64,000 bases of DNA from Geodermatophilus sabuli (GTDB taxonomy: Bacteria > Actinomycetota > Actinomycetes > Mycobacteriales > Geodermatophilaceae), in assembly GCF_900215145.1 (NCBI RefSeq), contig NZ_OBDO01000014.1, positions 36,229 to 100,228 on the forward strand, written 5' to 3'. Shown here piece after piece: positions 16,934 through 24,519 of the stretch. The notes beneath the pieces are model-generated. The model searched no databases and was not told the DNA's origin. It saw nothing but the letters and a program-made list of their open reading frames with translations. The translations under genes and the position numbers were made by a program. The first letter of the stretch is position 1. Every line of letters begins with the position of its first letter.

Positions 16934-17293
16934 GTGAGCAAGTACCTGCTCGACAAGTTCCTCTACACCGTGGACCGCGACCCGGAGCTGGTCGAGCGCT
17001 ACCGGGAGGACCCGGCCGGCACGGTGGAGTGGTGGGAGGCCGAGATGGCCAACAGGATCCTCAACGTCATCGACGCCGAGAAGACGACGTGGCTGTCGTT
17101 CACCGAGGACGAGCGGAAGGCGCTGCGGGAGCACGACCACGTCACCCTCTTCCAGATGGGTGCGCACCCCTTCCTCACCCTGACGCTGTTCATCGCGATG
17201 TTCGAGCGCGACCACGGCCCGCTGGAGTACCAGAAGGCCTACGGCAAGGCGATGGAACACATCTCCATGCCGTACCCGGACATCTCCACCTGA
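16934..17293 (+). CDS. LigA-type small subunit of extradiol dioxygenase
   Basis: A 119-aa all-helical protein of the LigA family (alpha subunit of protocatechuate 4,5-dioxygenase), which caps the LigB active site. It begins SKYLLDKFLYTVDRDPELVERY and contains TEDERKALREHDHVTLFQMGAHPFL, typical family elements. GTG at 16934 follows GGAG. It sits 31 bp after the LigB gene; the pair is therefore a two-subunit enzyme, unlike the fused gallate or methylgallate dioxygenases. Confidence 0.88.
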   Translation: MSKYLLDKFLYTVDRDPELVERYREDPAGTVEWWEAEMANRILNVIDAEKTTWLSFTEDERKALREHDHVTLFQMGAHPFLTLTLFIAMFERDHGPLEYQKAYGKAMEHISMPYPDIST

Positions 17294-17305
17294 GGGAGCA
17301 CCGCC

Positions 17306-18289
17306 GTGCGGGCCGCCGTCCTGACCACCCTCGGCGCGCCGCCCCGGCTCGGCACCCACCCGGCGCCCGAGCCCGCCGCGGGTCGCACCCTCGTGCGGGT
17401 GACCGCGGCGCCGGTCGTGCCGCTGGACCTGCTCTGCGCCTCGGGCACCTCCTACTTCGGCCGTCCGGCGACGCCGTACGTGCCCGGGGTGCAGGGCGTG
17501 GGCGTCGTCGAGCAGTCGGGGGCGCACCCGCCCGGCAGCCGCGTCTGGTTCGCCACGTCGGCCGGGATGGCGCCCGGTGACGGCAGCCTCGGCGAGTTGT
17601 GCGCGGTGCCGGATGCCGACGTCGTCCCGGTGACTGCCGACGTGCCCGACGTGCTCGCCGCGGCCCTCGGGCTCTCCGCCGTCGCCGCGTGGATGGCGCT
17701 GACCTGGCGCGGGCGGTTCCGGGCCGGGGAGCGGGTCGTCGTGCTCGGCGCTGGCGGCGCGGTCGGCCAGGTCGCCGTCGGTGCGGCGAAGCTGCTCGGC
17801 GCCGCCCGGGTGGTCGGCGTGTGTCGGCCGGGGGAGTCGGCGGAGCGGGCCCGCCGCGCCGGCGCCGACGAGGTGGTGCCGACGTCGGCCGACGCCGACG
17901 ACCTCGCCGCCCGGCTGGGCGCGGCCACCGACGGCGCGGCCGACGTCGTCGTCGACCCGGTGTTCGGGACGGCGGCGACGGCGGCCGCCCGCGTGCTCGC
18001 CCCGTTCGGCCGGCTGGTCAACATCGGCGGGGCCTCCGGTGACGAGGCGCGGTTCTCCTCCGCGGTGCTGCGCAGCCGCAGCGCCGAGGTGCTCGGCTAC
18101 ACCAACAACGCGCTGACCCCGGAACAGCGGGCCGCGGCGCTGACCGACGTCCTCGGGCACGCCGAGCGAGGGGCGCTGTCCCTCGACCACCTCGTCCTGC
18201 CCCTGGCCGAGGTGGAGCGTGGCTGGGCGCTGACCGCCGAGGGCGGCTGCGGGCGCGTCGTCCTGGTCCCCGGTACGCCGGCGGACTGA
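17306..18289 (+). CDS. zinc-free MDR oxidoreductase (quinone reductase-like)
   Basis: Medium-chain dehydrogenase/reductase of 327 aa. The NADPH-binding Rossmann motif is VVVLGAGGAVGQVAVGAAKLLGA. The Cys cluster of structural zinc is absent, which places it with quinone oxidoreductase/enoyl reductase-like members. The N-terminal catalytic domain has APVVPLDLLCASGTSYFG and YVPGVQGVGVVE. It follows ligA by 12 bp with GAGGGAG before the GTG. In the operon it could reduce an unsaturated ring-cleavage product, comparable in position to the reductase step of meta-cleavage routes; this is inferred. Confidence 0.87.
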   Translation: MRAAVLTTLGAPPRLGTHPAPEPAAGRTLVRVTAAPVVPLDLLCASGTSYFGRPATPYVPGVQGVGVVEQSGAHPPGSRVWFATSAGMAPGDGSLGELCAVPDADVVPVTADVPDVLAAALGLSAVAAWMALTWRGRFRAGERVVVLGAGGAVGQVAVGAAKLLGAARVVGVCRPGESAERARRAGADEVVPTSADADDLAARLGAATDGAADVVVDPVFGTAATAAARVLAPFGRLVNIGGASGDEARFSSAVLRSRSAEVLGYTNNALTPEQRAAALTDVLGHAERGALSLDHLVLPLAEVERGWALTAEGGCGRVVLVPGTPAD

Positions 18290-18325
18290 CGCCCGGCCCG
18301 CCCTCCCGCCGTGCGGTTGTGGCCC

Positions 18326-18386
18326 TTGACACACCGCGCGGAGCTCGGGCATCGTCGCGCTGTCCGCGACGCGGACAACTGTCCAC
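18326..18386 (+). promoter_or_regulatory. promoter and operator S3 of the P450 gene
   Basis: The -35 TTGACA (18326-18331, followed by CACCG) and a -10-like CATCGT (18350-18355) are spaced 18 bp. Operator S3 starts 6 bp after the -10: GTCCGC, 3 bp, GCGGAC, 4 bp, GTCCAC (18362-18386). It is the same three-half-site array as S1 and S2 but in the opposite orientation, and it covers the likely transcription start. Confidence 0.78.
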
Positions 18387-18431
18387 TACCGCAGTCGTGC
18401 GGCCTCGCGCGTTGGAAGGACCTCCCCGGAC

Positions 18432-19637
18432 ATGACCACGACCGCCCCGACCTCGGCCCCCACCTACGACGGGGACATCTTCACGGACGAGGCGCTGCTC
18501 GAGCCGTACGAGGACTACCGGGCCCTGCGCGAGCTCGGGCCCGCGGTGTGGCTGTCGCAGCACGCCGCGTACGCCGTGGCACGGTACGACGAGGCCAAGG
18601 CCGTCCTCATGGACGGCGACACCTTCCGCTCGGCCAACGGCATCGCGCTCAACGAGCCGGCCAACCAGGCGATCCTCGGCTGCACGCTCGCCAGTGACGG
18701 CGAGCTGCACGCGCACCTGCGCCAGGTGGTAGCCCACCGGCTGACCCCGCGCGCGCTGCGCCCGATGAAGGACACCGTCACCGAGAAGGCTGAGGAGCTC
18801 GTCGCCACCCTGGTGGAGAAGGGCTCCTTCGACGCGGTCGCCGACCTCGCCCGGGCGCTGCCGCTGTCGATCGTCCCCGACTTCATCGGCTGGCCGCAGG
18901 AGGGCCGCGAGCACCTGCTGCGCTGGGCCGGCGCCAACTTCGACTCCTTCGGGCCGATGAACGCCCGCACCGAGCGGGCGCTGCCGCAGTGCGGCGAGAT
19001 GGCCGCCTACGGCGCCGAGATCGTCCGCACCCGCAACGTGTCGCCCGGCAGCCTCGGCGCCGGCGTGCTGCAGGCCGTCGACAGCGGGGACATCTCCACC
19101 GAGCAGGCGATGATGCTCATGCTCGACTACCTCGCCCCGTCGCTGGACACCACGATCAGCGCGGTGGGCAGCGCGGTCTGGCTGTTCGCCCAGAACCCCG
19201 ACCAGTGGGACCTCATCCGCAACGACCCCGGCCTGATCCCCAACGCCGTCAACGAGGTCGTCCGGATCGAGTCGCCGATCCGCTCCTTCGGCCGGCTCAC
19301 CAGCAAGGACACCCGGATCGGGGACGTGGAGGTCCCCGAGGGCTCCCGCGTGCTGGTCATCTACGCCTCGGCCAACCGGGACGAGCGCAGGTTCGACCGG
19401 CCCGACGAGTTCGACGTCACCCGCGCCAACGCCGTCCACCAGCTCGGGTTCGGCATGGGCGAGCACGGCTGCGCCGGCGCGGGCCTGGCCCGCATGGAGA
19501 CCGAGTCCCTGCTGCGCGCCCTGGCGCCGCGGGTCGCCCGCTTCCACCTGCAGGGCACCGAGCGCGCGCTGAACAACCTCATCCGCGCCTTCGGCCGGGT
19601 CGACGTCACCGTCGACCGCACCGCAGCGGAGGCCTGA
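18432..19637 (+). CDS. cytochrome P450
   Basis: Bacterial class-I type P450 of 401 aa. The heme-binding loop FGMGEHGCAG fits F-x-x-G-x-H-x-C-x-G with C347 as thiolate ligand. The K-helix region shows VVRIESPIRSFGR. The I-helix reads LAPSLDTTISAVG, where the oxygen-activating acid/Thr pair is Asp-Thr. The I-helix and FGPMNARTERALP resemble P450s that oxidise aromatic acids or their methyl ethers (CYP199-like), but the subfamily is not certain. No dedicated ferredoxin or reductase is adjacent. ATG at 18432 follows GGAAGGA. Operator S3 and the divergent context make it part of the same regulon. Confidence 0.92.
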   Translation: MTTTAPTSAPTYDGDIFTDEALLEPYEDYRALRELGPAVWLSQHAAYAVARYDEAKAVLMDGDTFRSANGIALNEPANQAILGCTLASDGELHAHLRQVVAHRLTPRALRPMKDTVTEKAEELVATLVEKGSFDAVADLARALPLSIVPDFIGWPQEGREHLLRWAGANFDSFGPMNARTERALPQCGEMAAYGAEIVRTRNVSPGSLGAGVLQAVDSGDISTEQAMMLMLDYLAPSLDTTISAVGSAVWLFAQNPDQWDLIRNDPGLIPNAVNEVVRIESPIRSFGRLTSKDTRIGDVEVPEGSRVLVIYASANRDERRFDRPDEFDVTRANAVHQLGFGMGEHGCAGAGLARMETESLLRALAPRVARFHLQGTERALNNLIRAFGRVDVTVDRTAAEA

Positions 19638-19648
19638 GGCCCCGCACC

Positions 19649-19675
19649 GAGCCCCCTGCCGCCGGCAGGGGGCTC
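19649..19675. terminator. bidirectional hairpin terminator between P450 and glycerate kinase genes
   Basis: A 12-bp perfect stem (GAGCCCCCTGCC with its complement) and a 3-base loop lies between two convergent genes and overlaps the last bases of the glycerate kinase stop. Confidence 0.8.
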
Positions 19676-20816
19676 AGTGCCGTGCGCGCAGGTCCTCGCC
19701 GATGCGCCGGCCCACGGTCTCCAGCAGGGCGGCGGCCTCGGTCATGCAACGCTCCGGGTCCGGCTCGAGGTCGGTGAGTGGGTGGGTGGCGCCCAGCCCG
19801 GCGGCCCGCGCCTCCTCCGGGCTGATCAGGCTCCGCCCCACCGCCGCCACCACCGGCGTCCCGACCTCGTGGGCCAGCGCGGCCAGCCCGATCGGCCCCT
19901 TGCCGCGCAGGCTCTGGGCGTCCAGGGAGCCCTCGCCGACCACCACCAGCGCCGCGCCGCGCACGGTGTCGGCGAACCCGGTGAGGTCCAGCAGCAGTCG
20001 CACGCCGGGGGTGAGCCGGGCACCCAGCACGCTGGACAGGCCGAAGGCGATGCCGCCCGCGGCGCCGGCGCCGGGCTCCCCGCGCCGGTCGGCCCCGGTC
20101 GCGGCGGCGACGACGTCCGCCCAGCGAGCGAGAGCGGCGTCGAGGGTGGCCACGGCGTCGGGGGTGGCGCCCTTCTGGGGGCCGTAGACCGCCGCGGCGC
20201 CCTCGGGTCCGGTCAGCGGGTTGTCGACGTCGCAGGCGACCACCAGTTCGGTCCCGGCCAGCCGCGGGTCCAACCCGGACAGGTCGAGCCGGTCCGCGGT
20301 GGCCAGGACGGCGCCGCCGGGTGGGACCTCGGCGCCGTCCGCGGTCAACACCCGGGCCCCCAGGCCGACCAGCGCTCCGGCGCCGCCGTCGGTCGTGGCG
20401 CTGCCGCCGACGCCGAGCACGACCCGCCGCGCCCCGGCGTCGAGCGCGTCCGCGACCAGCCGGCCCACGCCGAGGGTGGTGGCGTGCAGGGCGGTCCGCT
20501 CGGTGGGTCCGGGCGGCGGAAGCAGTCCCAGGCCGGCGGCCGCCGACATCTCGGCCACCGCGGTGTCCCCACGCACGGCGTAGCGGGCCGCCACAGGCTG
20601 CCCGAGCGGGCCGGGCACCTCGCAGGTGCGCGGCGTGAAGCCGTGCGCGAGCACCAGGTCCACGGTGCCCTCGCCGCCGTCGGCGATCGGTGTCTGGACC
20701 AGCTCGGCGTCGGGCAGGGCGCGCCGCAGGCCCCGGGCCAGTGCGGCGGCCACCTCCGCTGCGCTCAGCGAGCCCTTGAACTTGTCGGGGGCGAGCACGA
20801 TCCGCGGCCCGGTCAT
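19674..20816 (-). CDS. glxK: glycerate 2-kinase (GlxK/GarK family)
   Basis: Glycerate kinase of type 1 (380 aa, usual length), which phosphorylates D-glycerate to 2-phosphoglycerate. The N-terminus IVLAPDKFKGSLSAAEVA is the family hallmark; PIADGGEGTVD, VLGVGGSATTDGGAG and VVVGEGSLDAQSL follow in the usual order. It lies 17 bp after the LarA-type gene on the reverse strand, so the two are probably one operon. This suggests that a 2-hydroxy acid at or near the level of glycerate arises in the pathway. Confidence 0.93.
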   Translation of the reverse strand: MTGPRIVLAPDKFKGSLSAAEVAAALARGLRRALPDAELVQTPIADGGEGTVDLVLAHGFTPRTCEVPGPLGQPVAARYAVRGDTAVAEMSAAAGLGLLPPPGPTERTALHATTLGVGRLVADALDAGARRVVLGVGGSATTDGGAGALVGLGARVLTADGAEVPPGGAVLATADRLDLSGLDPRLAGTELVVACDVDNPLTGPEGAAAVYGPQKGATPDAVATLDAALARWADVVAAATGADRRGEPGAGAAGGIAFGLSSVLGARLTPGVRLLLDLTGFADTVRGAALVVVGEGSLDAQSLRGKGPIGLAALAHEVGTPVVAAVGRSLISPEEARAAGLGATHPLTDLEPDPERCMTEAAALLETVGRRIGEDLRARH

Positions 20817-20833
20817 CTCCGGTGTCTACCCGG

Positions 20834-22123
20834 TCAGCCGGCCAGGTAGGGGATCGTCTGCGGCCCCTCGGGGAGGTAACAGACCCGGGCGCCGGGCCCG
20901 TGCCGGCCGACGGCGTCGTCGATCGCCCCGGCCAGGTCGGTCGCCGGCACCAGGTGCGCGGCCCGCACCTCCTCGGGCGGCAGCCCGGAGCAGTACAGCT
21001 GGACCTCGGCCGTGGCGAGGATGCGGGCCAGCACCTGCACCTGCCACTGGTCGGGGACGCTGAACCCCGGGGAGTTGATGAGGTCCAGGAGGCCGGCCGG
21101 GTCCGGTGCCGCCGCGAGCACCTCGGCGAAGGAGCCGTGCGCGGGCAGCCCGTCGGCGCACTCGGCCGCCACGACCACCGTCCCGCCGGGGCGCACGACC
21201 CGCTCGGCGGCGGCCATGCCCTTCACCGCCTGGTAGAGGTTCTGGTCCAGCGGGAAGCCGGAGTTCGTCGTCACGACGACGTCCATCGGGTGCGGGACGG
21301 CGCGCATCGCGGCCGCGCGGGCGAGCTCGCAGGCGCGGACGTGCATGGTGAACAGCTCACCGCACACCACGTGGGTGATCCGCTTCGCCCGGTCCAGCAG
21401 CACGTCGAGGGCGAGGTCGGGCGGAGCGGCCGCGGCGCAAGCCCGGATGTCCCGGTGCACCGGGTTGTCCTCGACCACGCCCCAGGTCGCCTTCGGGCTG
21501 CCGATGCGGGCGGCGTCGTGCAGCACCATCACGGTGTCCAGGCCCGCCAGGCCGGGCGCGACCATCTTCGGGCCGCCGCTGAAGCCGGCGAAGAAGTGCG
21601 GCTCGACGAAGCCGGTGGTGATCCGCAGGTCGGCGGCCAGCCACCGCGAGTTGAGCTCCAGGGGCACGCCGTCGCCGACCGTGCCCAGCGAGGTGAGCGA
21701 GGAGCGGTCGCGGGCATCGTGGTTGACGAGCTCGCACCGGCTCATCACCTCTTCGCCGAGCATGGCGCGCAGCTCCTCGGGGGTGTTGCCGCGGTGCGTG
21801 CCGGTGGCCACCAGGACGACGACCTCGCAGCCACGCACGGCGCCGTCGATCTCCTCCAGCAGGGCGGTCAGCATCTGCTCGCGCGGCTGGGCCCGGGTGC
21901 CGTCGCACACCGAGACGGCGATCGTCATGCCGTCGCGGACCATCGCCGCCAGCGGCGGAGTCCCGAGGGGAGCGCGGAGGGCCGCCCGCAGCGCGGCGGC
22001 GGGGTCGGGGAGCGCCGGGTCGTCGTGCGGCGTGACCACGAGGGCGCCGTCGTGGAGGGGGACGTCGACGGTGCCCCGGCCGTAGGCGAGGGACACGACC
22101 GGAGCCGCCGGTCCGACCGTCAT
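20834..22123 (-). CDS. larA: LarA-family nickel-pincer-nucleotide racemase/epimerase
   Basis: Lactate racemase homologue of 429 aa. All residues that bind or use the nickel-pincer cofactor are visible with a constant two-residue offset from Lactobacillus LarA: H110 in GTHRGN (108), H176 in EPHFFAGFSGG (174), K186 in GPKMV (184) and H202 in VMVLHD (200). It should racemise or epimerise a 2-hydroxy acid by hydride transfer. Related proteins act on malate, phenyllactate, hydroxyglutarate and others, so lactate is only one possibility. The cofactor genes larB, larC and larE are not in the window. ATG at 22123 follows GGGAG. It is divergent from the flavin monooxygenase gene and upstream of glycerate kinase. 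Confidence 0.9.
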   Translation of the reverse strand: MTVGPAAPVVSLAYGRGTVDVPLHDGALVVTPHDDPALPDPAAALRAALRAPLGTPPLAAMVRDGMTIAVSVCDGTRAQPREQMLTALLEEIDGAVRGCEVVVLVATGTHRGNTPEELRAMLGEEVMSRCELVNHDARDRSSLTSLGTVGDGVPLELNSRWLAADLRITTGFVEPHFFAGFSGGPKMVAPGLAGLDTVMVLHDAARIGSPKATWGVVEDNPVHRDIRACAAAAPPDLALDVLLDRAKRITHVVCGELFTMHVRACELARAAAMRAVPHPMDVVVTTNSGFPLDQNLYQAVKGMAAAERVVRPGGTVVVAAECADGLPAHGSFAEVLAAAPDPAGLLDLINSPGFSVPDQWQVQVLARILATAEVQLYCSGLPPEEVRAAHLVPATDLAGAIDDAVGRHGPGARVCYLPEGPQTIPYLAG

Positions 22124-22190
22124 CGCTGCACCGTCTCCCACCCCGCGTCCGTGTGCCGACCGGTCGTACGGTGCTGTCGGCCGCGAGGCG

Positions 22191-22236
22191 TGTCAAGTTC
22201 GCGGACCGGGGTCCCGATCCGGCCCCCGGTCCGCGA
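22191..22236. promoter_or_regulatory. larA -35 box and long inverted repeat in the divergent promoter
   Basis: A reverse-strand TTGACA (22191-22196) is the likely -35 of larA. Next to it is a 13-bp perfect inverted repeat (22199-22211 with 22224-22236, 12-base loop) whose arms contain the GCGGAC and GTCCGC half-sites, but 17 bp apart instead of 4. It sits midway between the two divergent -35 boxes. A degenerate half-site pair (GTCCGT, 3 bp, CCGACC at 22147-22161) lies in the larA leader. Confidence 0.5.
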
Positions 22237-22246
22237 CATGTGTCTC

Positions 22247-22305
22247 TTGACACACCGGCGCGACGCGCCGGAGACTTGCTGCGGATGGTTGTCCGTCAGA
22301 CGGAC
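22247..22305 (+). promoter_or_regulatory. promoter and operator S4 of the flavin monooxygenase gene
   Basis: The -35 TTGACA (22247-22252, again followed by CACCG) and a -10-like GAGACT (22271-22276) are spaced 18 bp. Operator S4 follows 4 bp later: GCGGAT, 4 bp, GTCCGT, 3 bp, ACGGAC (22281-22305). All three half-sites are good. The layout repeats that of the P450 promoter. Confidence 0.8.
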
Positions 22306-22438
22306 ACCGGCAGCTGGGCCCCCGGTTCACTGCCGGCCCGGAACGGACGGCCCCTGCGCAGTGGCCCGCCTCGCGAGGCCACCGACGTCCTGCTCCACCC
22401 GACCCGCACGAGCCTCGCTCAGCAGAACAGGAGCCACC

Positions 22439-23632
22439 ATGACGACGACCGCACCCGACCAGGCCCTCGCCTCCTCGGGCGGCGTGGAGCCGGCCGACCT
22501 GGTCGCTGCCGCCCGAGCGCTGCAGCCACTGGTCCGGGAGAGCGCGGCCGCCAACGAGGCAGCCGGGCGGCTCGTCGACGCGGTCGACGACGCCCTGCAC
22601 GAGGCCCGCCTGTACGGCATGTGGACCCCCCGCGAGCTGGGCGGCGCCGAGTGCGACCCGCTCTCCTCGCTGGAGATCGTCCAGACGCTGGCAGCGGCCG
22701 ACCCGTCGACGGCGTGGGTGCACATGGCCGCCTCGCTGGCCATCGGCACCGGCGGGGCCTACCTGCAGGACGCGGCCGTCAAGGAGATGTTCTCCGGCGA
22801 GCGCCTGCCCGTCGTGGCCGGCCAGGGCACCCGCCCGGGCACCGCGAAGACCGACGGTGACGGCTTCCGGCTCAGCGGCGACTGGAGCTTCGCCTCCGGC
22901 ATCAAGCACTCGCAGTGGATCCACACGCTCGGCATCATCGAGGAGACCGGCGAGCCGCGGATCTTCGTCCTCCCGGTCGAGAAGGCCGAGCTGATCGAGA
23001 CCTGGGACGTCATGGGTCTCAAGGCCACCGGCAGCATCGACTACAAGATCCGCGACGTCTTCGTGCCCGAGACCTTCACGCACCTCGGCCCGGTCGAGGA
23101 GGGCCGCCGCGGCGGCTGGATCTTCAAGCTCGGCATCATGCACTTCGCCCTCATCGGCCACTCGGGGTGGGCGCTGGGCGTCGCGCGCCGGATGCTCGAC
23201 GACCTCTCCGAGCAGGTGCGGGGCAAGGCCGGCCGGGCCGGGTCCATGGCCGAGAGCACCCGGTTCCACGCCATCTACGGCGAGCTCGAGGCGAGGTACC
23301 ACGCCGCCCGTGCGTTCGTGTACGAGGTGTGGCGGGAGGCGACCGCGACGCTGGAGAACGGCGGCGAGCTCGACTCCGACCAGCGCACCCGGCTGCGGCT
23401 GGCGCTCTACAACGCGACCTGGACCGCGGAGGCCATCAGCGTCGAGGTCTACAAGGCGGCGGGCACCTCGGCGCTGCGCACCGGCGCGATGCAGCAGTAC
23501 TTCCGCGACATGCACGCCGGCACCCAGCACGTCACGTCGGCTCCGCACGTGCTCGAGGGCTGCGGCAAGTTCCTCGCCGGGCTGGCCCCGGACCACACCT
23601 GGCTCTACATGAACCTCGTGCCCAAGGGCTGA
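22439..23632 (+). CDS. group D flavin-dependent monooxygenase (acyl-CoA dehydrogenase fold)
   Basis: A 397-aa protein of the acyl-CoA dehydrogenase fold, in the branch of two-component monooxygenases (HsaA, DszC, HPAH C2-like). It hydroxylates an aromatic or similar substrate with reduced flavin supplied by a separate reductase. Visible are YGMWTPRELGG, DPSTAWVHMAASLA, LSGDWSFASGIKHSQW and the C-terminal HAGTQHVTSAPHVLEGCG. The acyl-CoA dehydrogenase catalytic Glu motif is absent, as expected. The partner is probably the flavin reductase at 30727-31278, in the same regulon. ATG at 22439 follows CAGGAG. It ends at a strong bidirectional terminator. Confidence 0.87.
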   Translation: MTTTAPDQALASSGGVEPADLVAAARALQPLVRESAAANEAAGRLVDAVDDALHEARLYGMWTPRELGGAECDPLSSLEIVQTLAAADPSTAWVHMAASLAIGTGGAYLQDAAVKEMFSGERLPVVAGQGTRPGTAKTDGDGFRLSGDWSFASGIKHSQWIHTLGIIEETGEPRIFVLPVEKAELIETWDVMGLKATGSIDYKIRDVFVPETFTHLGPVEEGRRGGWIFKLGIMHFALIGHSGWALGVARRMLDDLSEQVRGKAGRAGSMAESTRFHAIYGELEARYHAARAFVYEVWREATATLENGGELDSDQRTRLRLALYNATWTAEAISVEVYKAAGTSALRTGAMQQYFRDMHAGTQHVTSAPHVLEGCGKFLAGLAPDHTWLYMNLVPKG

Positions 23633-23640
23633 GCCGAACC

Positions 23641-23688
23641 GACGACGGAGGGCCGGACCGGGATCTCCCGATCCGGCCCTCCGTCGTC
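23641..23688. terminator. strong bidirectional hairpin terminator
   Basis: A 17-bp perfect stem (23641-23657 with 23672-23688) between the convergent monooxygenase and SDR genes. The 14-base loop can extend the stem further through CGGGA/TCCCG. Confidence 0.88.
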
Positions 23689-23697
23689 AGGGGGGCG

Positions 23698-24519
23698 TCA
23701 GAAGACGCCGGCGAGCGTGCCGCCGTCCACCGGGTACACGGCGCCGGTCATGAACGACGACGCGTCGGAGGCGAGCAGGACCGCCAGGCCCTGCACCTCG
23801 CGCGGGTCGCCCATCCGCTTCAGCAGCACCGTGTCGGCCCACGCCTGGTCGATCGCCGGGTCCTTGGGCCCGCGGCCGCCGATGTTGGTGTGGAACGGGC
23901 CGGGGGCGATGCCGTTGACCCGGATGCCGTCGGGGGCGAGGTCCACCGCGGCCTGGCGCACCAGGTTGGCCAGCGCGCCCTTGGAGGCGCTGTAGCCGTA
24001 GCCGACCATGGCATCGGCCCGCAGCCCCGCCGTCGACACGGTGACGACGACGGACCCACGGCCGGCCGGGCGCATCACCCGGGCCGCGGCGCGGACGGTG
24101 GCCAGCGTGCCCACCAGGTTGACCGCGAGGGCGCCGTCGAAGGTCGTCCAGTCCAGGTCGTAGAGCCGGCCCTCGGGGCTCTGCACCGACGGCCCGCCGG
24201 CGATGCCGGCGTTGGCGAACACCGCGTCAAGCCCGCCGTGCTCGCGGGCGGCCTCGGCCACGGCGGCCTCCACCTGCGCGGCGTCGGAGACGTCGCAGAC
24301 GCGGGTGCCGACCGTCCCGCCGGCGGTGGTCAGGGCCGCCGCGCTGCGCGTCAGCTCCGCGCCGTCGACGTCGAGCATCGTCACCGCCGCACCGCTCTGC
24401 AGCAGGCCCTCGGCGATCGCCAGGCCCAACCCGCTGGCCGCGCCGGTCACCAGGGCGTGCCTGCCGTCCAACCGGAGCCGGTCAGGCAGGGGGCGCGGGT
24501 CGGGCGCGGGGGAGCTCAT
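23698..24519 (-). CDS. short-chain dehydrogenase/reductase
   Basis: Classical SDR (273 aa): NAD(P) motif TGAASGLG, the NAG of FANAGIAGG, the catalytic YSASK (Tyr and Lys) with an upstream Ser in VTVSTAG, and the C-terminal MTGAVYPVDGG. An Asp after the second strand (MLDVDG) favours NAD over NADP. It would oxidise a secondary alcohol or reduce a ketone. ATG at 24519 overlaps the stop of the upstream zinc dehydrogenase (ATGA), so hydrolase, zinc dehydrogenase and SDR form one reverse-strand operon under operator S5. Confidence 0.92.
   Translation of the reverse strand: MSSPAPDPRPLPDRLRLDGRHALVTGAASGLGLAIAEGLLQSGAAVTMLDVDGAELTRSAAALTTAGGTVGTRVCDVSDAAQVEAAVAEAAREHGGLDAVFANAGIAGGPSVQSPEGRLYDLDWTTFDGALAVNLVGTLATVRAAARVMRPAGRGSVVVTVSTAGLRADAMVGYGYSASKGALANLVRQAAVDLAPDGIRVNGIAPGPFHTNIGGRGPKDPAIDQAWADTVLLKRMGDPREVQGLAVLLASDASSFMTGAVYPVDGGTLAGVF

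Noticed and set aside
22147..22161. Seventh operator copy in the larA leader
   Set aside because: Only one good half-site (GTCCGT); the inverted partner is missing, so it is noted as degenerate but not counted.
20822..22438. N-terminal extension of the flavin monooxygenase over the larA gene
   Set aside because: The extension is antisense to larA and crosses promoter and operator S4; the true start has a ribosome binding site at 22439.
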